Source: Oscillospiraceae bacterium | GTDB lineage: Bacteria > Bacillota > Clostridia > Oscillospirales > Ruminococcaceae | Assembly: GCA_004554485.1 (NCBI GenBank) | Contig: SFLS01000011.1 | Location: 1 to 46,397, forward strand | DNA: 46,397 bases | Direction of reading: 5' to 3' | Shown: positions 16,055 to 22,124 of the stretch, piece after piece | Layout of the letters: each line of letters starts with the position of its first letter | Position numbering within the stretch: position 1 is the stretch's first letter | Position numbers and translations under genes: made by a program | Notes under the pieces: model-generated | The model's input: only the letters and a program-made list of their open reading frames with translations | Database searches by the model: none | What the model was told of the DNA's origin: nothing

Positions 16055-16321
16055 TTACTTACGCAGACCCAGCTTGGCGATAATCGCGCGGTAACGCTCG
16101 ATATCCTTCTTTTTCAGGTAATTGAGCAGGTTTCTGCGATGTCCGACCATTTTCAGCAGGCCGCGGTTGGAATGGAAATCCTTAGGGTTCTGCTGCATAT
16201 GCTTGGTCAGGGTATTGATGCGGCTGGTGAGTACGGCGATCTGTACTTCGGGCGAGCCGGTGTCGCCTTCGTGGGTTGCGTACTCGGTAATGATCTTGTT
16301 TTTTTCCTCTTTGAGAATCAT
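16055..16321 (-). CDS. rpsO: Ribosomal protein S15
   Basis: An 88-residue 30S subunit protein that binds the 16S rRNA central domain early in assembly. The sequence has the family pattern: HEGDTGSPEVQIAVLTSRI, LTKHMQQNPKDFHSNRGLL and VGHRRNLLNYLKKKD. The start at 16321 (MILKEEK) gives the usual length and lies six bases after GAGGTGA; an in-frame GTG three codons upstream is less likely. The gene has a consensus promoter and a structured leader of the kind S15 uses for autoregulation. pnp lies downstream, the classical rpsO-pnp order. Confidence 0.98.
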   Translation of the reverse strand: MILKEEKNKIITEYATHEGDTGSPEVQIAVLTSRINTLTKHMQQNPKDFHSNRGLLKMVGHRRNLLNYLKKKDIERYRAIIAKLGLRK

Positions 16322-16351
16322 GTGTTTCACCTCATAAATTATTTACGCCAA

Positions 16352-16410
16352 GGCCCAGGCAATGGGGCGGTGAAGTTCCCACAAAAGGAACATCCCCGAA
16401 AGCCGAGACC
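16352..16410 (-). promoter_or_regulatory. Structured leader of rpsO, probable S15 autoregulatory site
   Basis: On the minus strand GGTCTCGGC (16402-16410) pairs with GCCTGGGCC (16352-16360) with one mismatch and two G.U pairs. It encloses GGGG with CCCC and a GTTCC/GGAAC hairpin. It lies between the promoter and the ribosome site. S15 is known to bind its own leader in several bacterial groups through unrelated folds; binding here is inferred. Confidence 0.6.
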
Positions 16411-16428
16411 CGGTCATATCAATTTGGT

Positions 16429-16457
16429 ATTATAGCATACATTGTTACCGCTGTAAA
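16429..16457 (-). promoter_or_regulatory. Promoter of rpsO
   Basis: Minus-strand TTTACA (16452-16457), 17 bp, TATAAT (16429-16434): a near-consensus strong promoter, as expected for a ribosomal protein gene. Confidence 0.85.
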
Positions 16458-16475
16458 GTGTTTTTGGGCGGAATT

Positions 16476-17333
16476 TTACTGCTTTTTCCGTCGGTTTTGG
16501 GCGGAAAGCACCGTGGAACGAAGCAGCATGGTAATGGTCATTGGCCCTACCCCGCCCGGGACCGGTGTCAGATAGCCCGCCACCCGGGAAACGCTTTCAA
16601 AATCCACATCACCGCATAGTTTGCCCGCCTGGTTGCGGTTCATTCCCACATCGATGACGACCGCTCCCGGCTTGACCATATCGGCGGTGACAAAGCCCGC
16701 CTTGCCTACTGCCGAGATCAGGACATCCGCCCGGCGGGTAACGGAGGGGAGCTCCCGCGTTTTGCTGTGGCAGACCGTAACGGTGGCGTTGCGGTGCAGC
16801 AGCATCAGCGCCATCGGTTTGCCGACGATATTGCTGCGGCCGATCACCACACATTCCTTGCCGGTCAGATCCACCCCGGCGGAATCGATCAGCGTTAAAA
16901 TCCCGCTGGGGGTGCAGGGGGCAAAGAAATAATCGCCGATGACCAGCCGGCCCACATTCTGCGGATGGAAGGAATCCACATCCTTCGCCGGATCAATCGC
17001 CGAAAGGATCTCTTTTTCATCCAGATGGCCGGGCAGCGGCAGCTGAACCAGTATGCCGTCGATCTCTTCCCTGCCGTTCAGCTCCGTGATAAGGTCCAGC
17101 AGCGTCTGCCGGTCGGTATCCGCCGGCAGAGTGTACTGCTCGGAGTGGATCCCGAGTTCCTCACAGGCACGGTGCTTGTTGCGGACATACACCTGAGATG
17201 CGGGATCCTCCCCCACCAGGATCACCGCCAGGCCGGGAATGATCCCCCGGGCCCGCAGGGCCGCGACCTGCTGCTTCAGTTCCTCCCGGCAGCGGGCCGC
17301 AACCTGCTTTCCGTCAATGATCTTCGCGCTCAT
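16476..17333 (-). CDS. folD: Methylenetetrahydrofolate dehydrogenase/cyclohydrolase FolD
   Basis: A 285-residue bifunctional cytoplasmic enzyme interconverting 5,10-methylene-, methenyl- and 10-formyl-tetrahydrofolate. Visible are the YVRNKHRACEELGI segment with the catalytic Lys, DGILVQLPLPGHL, the Rossmann CVVIGRSNIVGKPMALMLL, and PGGVGPMTITMLL. The start at 17333 gives the canonical MSAKIIDGKQVA. Its first 20 bases overlap the 3' end of lgt, so the two are translationally linked. It supplies one-carbon units for purines, formyl-Met and the ThyX reaction. Confidence 0.96.
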   Translation of the reverse strand: MSAKIIDGKQVAARCREELKQQVAALRARGIIPGLAVILVGEDPASQVYVRNKHRACEELGIHSEQYTLPADTDRQTLLDLITELNGREEIDGILVQLPLPGHLDEKEILSAIDPAKDVDSFHPQNVGRLVIGDYFFAPCTPSGILTLIDSAGVDLTGKECVVIGRSNIVGKPMALMLLHRNATVTVCHSKTRELPSVTRRADVLISAVGKAGFVTADMVKPGAVVIDVGMNRNQAGKLCGDVDFESVSRVAGYLTPVPGGVGPMTITMLLRSTVLSAQNRRKKQ

Positions 17334-18339
17334 TCTGCTGCTCCTTTGTCTCCTGTTTGGCTTGGCTGTTCTTTTTGGCTTTCGCGGCGGCCCTGGCGTC
17401 GCCTTCGGCAATGCGGTCACGGCTCTGCTGCGTATCCACATAGCGGCCAAGGGTGATGCGCGGCTTTTTCTGCCCCTCGATATATTCCAGCGTCATCGGC
17501 TTCTTGCCGAGGGAATGGAAATAGATGAGCAGCGCCGTTCCAAGCAGGAACAGAATGCCGCCCAGCGCCTGAGAGACCCGAACCGGTCCCCACATCAGGC
17601 TGTCGGTACGCAGACCCTCTATAAAAAATCTCCCCAGGCCGTACCATGCCATGTAACCCAGTGCGATCTGACCGTCGTAGCTGCGGCGCGGGAACATCCA
17701 GAGCAACAGGATCGCCACGCCGATAAGGCTCCAGACCGATTCGTACAGAAAAGTGGGATGCACCGGCAGTGAAGGATCCACCACGATCCCCTGTGCATAC
17801 AGCTCTGCCTGATGACGGGAAAGATAATCGGCAATGGGAGCGGAGGTCATCCCCCAGGGCAGGGTGGTATTGCAGCCGAATGCTTCCATATTAAAAAAGT
17901 TCCCCCAGCGGCCAATGGCCTGCCCCAGCAGAACGCCGGGAAACGCGGCATCCATCACCGGCAGCAGCGGCAGCTTTTTGATCCGGCAGACGAGAAAGGC
18001 CACGAGGACCGCCCCGATAATACCGCCGTAAATGGCCAGCCCGCCGCCCCGCAAATTAAAGATCTCCGCCGGATTATTCTTATAGCTATCCCAGCGGAAC
18101 GCAACATAATAGGCCCGGGCGCCCACGATGGCGCCCAGCATGGCCCAAAGGATCACATCCAGCCCCTCATCCGGGTGAATCCCGCAGCGACGGTTATGAG
18201 AAAGGTAGACCCAAAGGCCCATTGCGAAAGCGACCGCGATGATAATGCCATACCAGTAAATATTAAAATTACCGATGGAAATTGCCACCCGGTCGACCGG
18301 AAACTCCAACCCCAAACCGGGAAACCGCAGAATATCCAC
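17314..18339 (-). CDS. lgt: Prolipoprotein diacylglyceryl transferase
   Basis: A 341-residue membrane enzyme that transfers diacylglyceryl from phosphatidylglycerol to the lipobox Cys of prolipoproteins. The Lgt signature GRWGNFFNMEAFG is present, as are YGGIIGAVL and HPTFLYESVW with the essential His, Glu and Arg positions, and about seven helices. A basic, Ala/Lys/Gln-rich tail of about 45 residues follows the last helix and is longer than usual. The GTG at 18339 is chosen as the start: it lies nine bases after AAAGGA, whereas the upstream ATG at 18369 would fall before the predicted transcription start. It overlaps folD by 20 bases. Confidence 0.95.
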   Translation of the reverse strand: MDILRFPGLGLEFPVDRVAISIGNFNIYWYGIIIAVAFAMGLWVYLSHNRRCGIHPDEGLDVILWAMLGAIVGARAYYVAFRWDSYKNNPAEIFNLRGGGLAIYGGIIGAVLVAFLVCRIKKLPLLPVMDAAFPGVLLGQAIGRWGNFFNMEAFGCNTTLPWGMTSAPIADYLSRHQAELYAQGIVVDPSLPVHPTFLYESVWSLIGVAILLLWMFPRRSYDGQIALGYMAWYGLGRFFIEGLRTDSLMWGPVRVSQALGGILFLLGTALLIYFHSLGKKPMTLEYIEGQKKPRITLGRYVDTQQSRDRIAEGDARAAAKAKKNSQAKQETKEQQNEREDH

Positions 18340-18371
18340 TGCTTCACATCCTTTTGCGAAAAATTTCATTT

Positions 18372-18377
18372 ATTATA
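18372..18377 (-). promoter_or_regulatory. Extended -10 promoter of lgt-folD
   Basis: Minus-strand TGTTATAAT gives a TGn-extended -10 (TATAAT at 18372-18377); no good -35. Transcription would start near 18365, inside the first codons of the longest lgt reading frame, which decides for the downstream GTG start. Confidence 0.65.
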
Positions 18378-18444
18378 ACACATATTATGATGGCTTACCA
18401 TGCCCTAACCGATAAATTTTTGTTTCATTCTGCCGGATATATGT

Positions 18445-18450
18445 TATAAT
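18445..18450 (+). promoter_or_regulatory. Extended -10 promoter of the cation efflux gene
   Basis: TGTTATAAT gives a TGn-extended -10 (TATAAT 18445-18450) with a weak TTTCAT 16 bp upstream. It is divergent from the lgt promoter about 70 bp away. Confidence 0.6.
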
Positions 18451-18496
18451 GGCTGAAAGACTTTTCTATTCAACATAAGGGAGCTGTTTGTTCGCT

Positions 18497-19663
18497 ATGA
18501 CGGAACTACTTACCCGCCTGTTTATCCGGGACAGAGAAAATGTGCAGGACCCCGCCGTACGGCAGCAGTACGGTACGCTGAGCGGGTTGGTCGGCATCTG
18601 CCTGAATGTGCTGCTGTTTATCGGCAAGCTCATTGCGGGTGCCGTTTCCGCTTCCATTGCCATCACCGCAGACGCCTTCAACAACCTGTCCGACGCCGGT
18701 TCTTCCATCGTCACCCTTATCGGCTTCCGTCTGGCGGGGCAAAAGCCGGACCGCCACCACCCCTTTGGCCACGGACGCATTGAATATCTTTCCGGGCTGG
18801 CCGTTTCGGTCGTCATCCTGCTGATGGGGTTTGAGCTGGGCAAGACCTCCTTTGAAAAGATCCTGCATCCCGTGCCGACGGAATTTTCCTGGGTTCCCTG
18901 TGTCATCCTGCCGGTCTCCATTTTGGTCAAGGGCTGGATGTGCCTGTTTAACCGGAAGCTCGGCAAAAAGCTGGATTCCGCCGCCATGATGGCCACTGCC
19001 GCCGACAGCCTGAGCGATGTGGCCTCCACTACCGTGGTTCTTGTCGGCACCCTTGCCGGTCACTTCTTTAACCTGCAGCTGGACGGTTATTTGGGGATTT
19101 TGGTCGCGCTGTTCATCCTGTATACCGGATTCGGCGCCATGAAGGATACCGTTGACCCCCTGCTGGGCCGCGCGCCCGAGCCCGAACTGGTCGAAGAAAT
19201 CCGCCGGCGCGTCATGGAGCCCACGGAGATTTTGGGCCTGCACGATCTAATTGTCCATGACTACGGCCCGGGCCGGCTGTTTGCCTCCCTGCACGCCGAA
19301 GTGGACTGTAACGGGGACTTTGCGGCCATTCACGATGTCATTGACCGGATAGAGCGACAGGTCCAACACGACCTGGGATGCGAGCTGTGCATTCATATGG
19401 ATCCCATTGCCGTGGGGGATGCGCAAACCGCCGAGGCAAGGTCCGTGATAGCCGAATTGTTGGCGAAGATCGACCCCCGGCTGACGATGCACGACTTTAG
19501 GATGACCAGCGGGCCGGAGCACACCAACCTGATCTTTGATGTGGTGCGACCGCTGGATGCCAAATATACCGCCGAGGATCTGGAACAGCGCATTCAGCAG
19601 GAGGTCGCTGACCTGGCGGGCAACTATTACGCCGTAGTAACGGTAGATACCCCGCGAGTATAA
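18497..19663 (+). CDS. Cation diffusion facilitator family transporter
   Basis: A 388-residue CDF transporter. The six-helix membrane domain (about 20-215) contains ITADAFNNLSDAGSSIVTLIGF and ATAADSLSDVASTTVVLVG, the paired helix II and V motifs with metal-binding Asp, and HPFGHGRIEYLSGL. A cytoplasmic ferredoxin-like domain follows (about 220-300, HDLIVHDYGPGRLFASLHAEVD). A second regulatory-like region (about 305-388) makes it longer than minimal CDF proteins. Family members export Zn2+, Mn2+ or Fe2+ against protons; the metal here is unknown. The ATG at 18497 is used; a TTG three codons upstream is a possible alternative, since the GGGAG site lies 13 bases before the ATG. Confidence 0.93.
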   Translation: MTELLTRLFIRDRENVQDPAVRQQYGTLSGLVGICLNVLLFIGKLIAGAVSASIAITADAFNNLSDAGSSIVTLIGFRLAGQKPDRHHPFGHGRIEYLSGLAVSVVILLMGFELGKTSFEKILHPVPTEFSWVPCVILPVSILVKGWMCLFNRKLGKKLDSAAMMATAADSLSDVASTTVVLVGTLAGHFFNLQLDGYLGILVALFILYTGFGAMKDTVDPLLGRAPEPELVEEIRRRVMEPTEILGLHDLIVHDYGPGRLFASLHAEVDCNGDFAAIHDVIDRIERQVQHDLGCELCIHMDPIAVGDAQTAEARSVIAELLAKIDPRLTMHDFRMTSGPEHTNLIFDVVRPLDAKYTAEDLEQRIQQEVADLAGNYYAVVTVDTPRV

Positions 19664-19672
19664 GAGCGTAAT

Positions 19673-19716
19673 AAATAAGCCGGAGGCCCCTAAAAGTTTC
19701 CGGCTTATTTTTTATA
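19673..19716. terminator. Bidirectional terminator between convergent genes
   Basis: AAATAAGCCGGA (19673-19684) pairs perfectly with TCCGGCTTATTT (19699-19710), flanked by T-runs in both directions. It serves the CDF gene and, overlapping its stop codon, the DUF5662 gene. Confidence 0.88.
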
Positions 19717-20263
19717 TTTCTTCTTCGGCAAATGGCTTTCCCGCCAGTACCACTTCCCGGATAAAACGGAAGGTTTCTTCTTCCCCTTTATCCCGCAGCA
19801 TCGTCAGGACAAAACGAAGCTTACGGGCCGTTGCCGGGTGCATCCAGCGGTTATCCCCCGCTTTCAGCAGATACTCCAGCGGCGCGCCGGATTGATACCG
19901 ATCCCCCAGGTAGGTCCGGCTGGCGGCGATGCGGTCCATGCACATCTCCACAAAAAACTCCGTCGGCATTTCCAATGGCTCATACTGCCGTGTCACAGGG
20001 CTCACATCAGTCCAATATTCAAAATGATGGCGATTGCGGCCCTTGTGGTGCATCCACGCCAGAGAATAACCCTGCTCCCGACGTTCCTGCTGGGTGGGGC
20101 TGAAGCTACCCTGGTAGTATTTTGCGCCCCGCCAGAACTCTGTCGGGGAATACTTGGAAAGGTCGTGGGTAAGCCCGCGCCAGTACAGCCCTACCGCAAA
20201 GCAATATTTCCGCACCAAATGACGGTGATGGGTAATGGTTTTAAAATGTGCCAACGGGCGCAC
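19712..20263 (-). CDS. DUF5662 family protein
   Basis: A 183-residue soluble protein matching the DUF5662 family by its run of histidine-rich segments: FKTITHHRHLVRKYCF, RGLTHDLSKYSP, MHHKGRNRHHFEYW and MPTEFFVEMCMDRIAASRTY. The conserved His and Asp residues (HH, HDLSK, HHKxxNxHH) look like a metal site of the HD-phosphohydrolase kind, but the biochemical role is not known. It starts with GTG at 20263, seven bases after AAGGAGG. It shares a symmetric divergent promoter with the 146-residue gene on the other strand. Confidence 0.8.
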   Translation of the reverse strand: MRPLAHFKTITHHRHLVRKYCFAVGLYWRGLTHDLSKYSPTEFWRGAKYYQGSFSPTQQERREQGYSLAWMHHKGRNRHHFEYWTDVSPVTRQYEPLEMPTEFFVEMCMDRIAASRTYLGDRYQSGAPLEYLLKAGDNRWMHPATARKLRFVLTMLRDKGEEETFRFIREVVLAGKPFAEEEI

Positions 20264-20301
20264 AGCCGTCCCTCCTTCTCACAACCGTCTTTTTCGCTTT
20301 T

Positions 20302-20353
20302 ATTATAAACCCACAGCCAAAGGATTGCAAACGCCTTTACAAAACGCTATAAT
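20302..20353. promoter_or_regulatory. Symmetric divergent promoter sharing one palindromic -35 box
   Basis: A palindromic TTGCAA (20325-20330) serves as -35 on both strands. On the plus strand TATAAT lies at 20348-20353 after a 17-bp spacer; on the minus strand TATAAT lies at 20302-20307, also after 17 bp. Only one polymerase could occupy the hexamer at a time, so the two genes should compete. Confidence 0.8.
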
Positions 20354-20387
20354 GGATAGCATCCCTGCAGAAAAGGAGCCTACGGTT

Positions 20388-20828
20388 ATGACTCAAATCC
20401 AGAAGAAATACATCGTCAAGGTGCCGGCGGGCAAAACCACCAACGATTTTCAGTTCGATGCGCTGCTGCCGGCCTTTCGGAAATATTGCAGCAAGGTAGC
20501 GCAAAACCAGGCCACCCGCATCGCCTGTTACCAAAGTACGCTGGAGCTGCCGCAGGATATGAGCTGGGCCATGCTGCTGGAGGATGTGACCGATACGTTT
20601 GCCGAATGCCTGGGCTATATTGAGCGAATCAACCGCATCCCAACTGATGAGGACGGGAAGTTCCTGCTGCCGCGCAGCATATACGAGGATTTTCGGGTGC
20701 TGAATGAGCTGATGAGCGGCGTCGGCCCCGCGGCCTGGAACCAGTGGGACGAAACTTCCAAACTCTACTGGAAAAGCTGCGTTCCGCGGATGCGTATGCT
20801 GCTGCAAAACGGCAAGCCCACCGAATGA
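20388..20828 (+). CDS. Hypothetical protein, 146 residues
   Basis: A soluble, mixed-charge protein (MTQIQKKYIVKVPAGK at the start) with no signal peptide or membrane segment and no motif I recognise. The middle contains mostly helical text such as WAMLLEDVTDTFAECLGYIERI and IYEDFRVLNELMSGVG. The start at 20388 is supported by AAAAGGAG seven bases upstream and by a consensus promoter about 35 bp before it. It is divergent from the DUF5662 gene and is followed by tRNA-Pro. No function is proposed. Confidence 0.75.
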   Translation: MTQIQKKYIVKVPAGKTTNDFQFDALLPAFRKYCSKVAQNQATRIACYQSTLELPQDMSWAMLLEDVTDTFAECLGYIERINRIPTDEDGKFLLPRSIYEDFRVLNELMSGVGPAAWNQWDETSKLYWKSCVPRMRMLLQNGKPTE

Positions 20829-20855
20829 TTTTTTTCGCTATTTTGGAAAAAGGTC

Positions 20856-20884
20856 TTGATTTTTAATGGGGCATATGCTATTAT
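20856..20884 (+). promoter_or_regulatory. Promoter of tRNA-Pro
   Basis: TTGATT (20856-20861), 17 bp, TATTAT (20879-20884), about 33 bp before the mature tRNA. A TATAAT three bases further on is an alternative -10. Confidence 0.6.
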
Positions 20885-20916
20885 AATCAAGCTGAAACGA
20901 TTGTTTTGACAAAAAT

Positions 20917-20992
20917 CTGGGTGTGGCGCAGGTGGTAGCGCGCTACCTTGGGGTGGTAGAGGCCGCTAGTTCGAGTCTAGTCACTCAGACCA
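20917..20992 (+). tRNA. tRNA-Pro (anticodon GGG)
   Basis: A full cloverleaf including encoded CCA. Acceptor CTGGGTG (20917-20923) pairs with CACTCAG (20982-20988); the D arm has GCGC/GCGC; the anticodon stem is CTACC/GGTAG around TTGGGGT, so positions 34-36 read GGG (Pro, CCC/CCU codons). The T loop is TTCGAGT in a CTAG/CTAG stem. Confidence 0.93.
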
Positions 20993-21031
20993 GCCGGAGT
21001 ATTCCTTTGGAATACTCCGGCATTTTCTTTT
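20993..21031 (+). terminator. Terminator of tRNA-Pro
   Basis: A perfect 13-bp stem (20993-21005 with 21009-21021, TTT loop) starts right after CCA and is followed by ATTTTCTTTT. Confidence 0.92.
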
Positions 21032-21136
21032 CCTCTTTTTCACTGCCTTTTCATCCCAAGCAGGTAAAAAGGGGGAAGCTTTTAATGCTCGCGCCACATA
21101 CGATGCCCTTTTGGTGAATCGCCAGCCGCAATATAA

Positions 21137-21186
21137 GCAAAAAGCAAACGGAAGACCCTGCCGGGCATAACCGTTTGCTTTTTTAG
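21137..21186 (-). terminator. Terminator of the sortase gene
   Basis: AAAGCAAACGG (21141-21151) pairs with CCGTTTGCTTT (21171-21181), with T-runs on both strands. It lies about 45 bp beyond the sortase stop. The 100 bp between it and the tRNA terminator show nothing else. Confidence 0.8.
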
Positions 21187-21231
21187 GTTATATATCGTTT
21201 CGGCAGCGGCCCTGCATACTTCCATGGCATT

Positions 21232-22002
21232 TCAGCCTAAGGATGGCTCCGTCCGCACCGCCTGCACGACCCAGCGTGTGGAATACCCTTTTCCGGTACA
21301 GGTGACCAGCGTCAGAACCGGCTCCGTTTCGGTCGGTGCAATCCCGGTGCGGATCACAGAGCAACCCCCGCTGCGCTCAAGCATTTTCTGCCTTTGAGAA
21401 GGCTCCTCGATCCCTGGTGTAAAGAGTATTTCCTTTACGTCCGCCTCGTATGCCGCAAAAATATCATACCGGTAGATGCCGCCGGCATTTATGATGTATA
21501 TGCCGGGTGAGGTTTGCCAAAAAGAAGTCTCCTTATAGTTGTGCAGGGAGCCAAACATGGAGCCGTTACGCATTCGGTGCCCATATATCAGGGAGTTGAA
21601 GTCGCTGAAGGAAGCACTGTTCCGATAATCCAGAAAAATAGCGCCGGTGGAGTTCTTTTCCCGTTTCCAGGTGTGTTTTAGATAGTACTCATTGTCCTCT
21701 GTCTGCATCAGCGGGTAGGAGATCCCGGTACCTGGGATCAGGATCCACCCGATGACCTCCGGGTTAATCTGCTGCAGGGCGGGCAGATCGATCTCCCGCA
21801 AGGTCTGCCGCAATGCGCTCTCCTCCGGCAGCGCCGACGCCGACGTCGATTCCGCTTCGGCCAAGCCGGCCAGCTGCCTTGCCTCACGGTAATCGGCCGC
21901 TCCCCGGTCATAATCCAGCTGCTGGCGCACCATTCCCACCAGCCCGGCCGTCACAGACAGGGCTAACAGCAGCGCAGCGCCTGTTCGCAGCTTCCCTTTC
22001 AT
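21232..22002 (-). CDS. srtB: Class B sortase
   Basis: A 256-residue membrane-anchored transpeptidase. One N-terminal helix (about 8-26) anchors an extracytoplasmic sortase barrel with the catalytic His in LIYGHRM, Cys in LTLVTCTG and Arg in YSTRWVV, in family order and spacing. The helix-rich N-terminal extension and the sequence around NPEVIGWILIPGTGISYPLMQ, YLKHTW and GAIFLDYRN identify class B. The start at 22002 follows AAGGAGG by nine bases. It lies just downstream of a large surface protein with a C-terminal sorting signal, its probable substrate, with a terminator between them. Confidence 0.93.
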   Translation of the reverse strand: MKGKLRTGAALLLALSVTAGLVGMVRQQLDYDRGAADYREARQLAGLAEAESTSASALPEESALRQTLREIDLPALQQINPEVIGWILIPGTGISYPLMQTEDNEYYLKHTWKREKNSTGAIFLDYRNSASFSDFNSLIYGHRMRNGSMFGSLHNYKETSFWQTSPGIYIINAGGIYRYDIFAAYEADVKEILFTPGIEEPSQRQKMLERSGGCSVIRTGIAPTETEPVLTLVTCTGKGYSTRWVVQAVRTEPSLG

Positions 22003-22068
22003 GCATCTATACCTCCTTCTCTTGCGGTCGATTTTCCTCCCGGGGGGCCGATCAGAGCCGGACACAGC

Positions 22069-22101
22069 AAAAACCGGGGCCTCGGAAACATCGGGGCCCG
22101 G
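22069..22101 (-). terminator. Terminator between adhesin and sortase
   Basis: Minus strand: CCGGGCCCCG pairs imperfectly (one bulge) with GGCCCCGG, then TTTTT. It would make the adhesin mRNA more abundant than the sortase mRNA. Confidence 0.7.
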
Positions 22102-22124
22102 TCTGCTGCTGTGAAGCGGTCTGC

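Noticed and set aside
18340..18369. Longer lgt start at the ATG at 18369
   Set aside because: It would lie upstream of or at the predicted transcription start, and the GTG at 18339 has the ribosome site.
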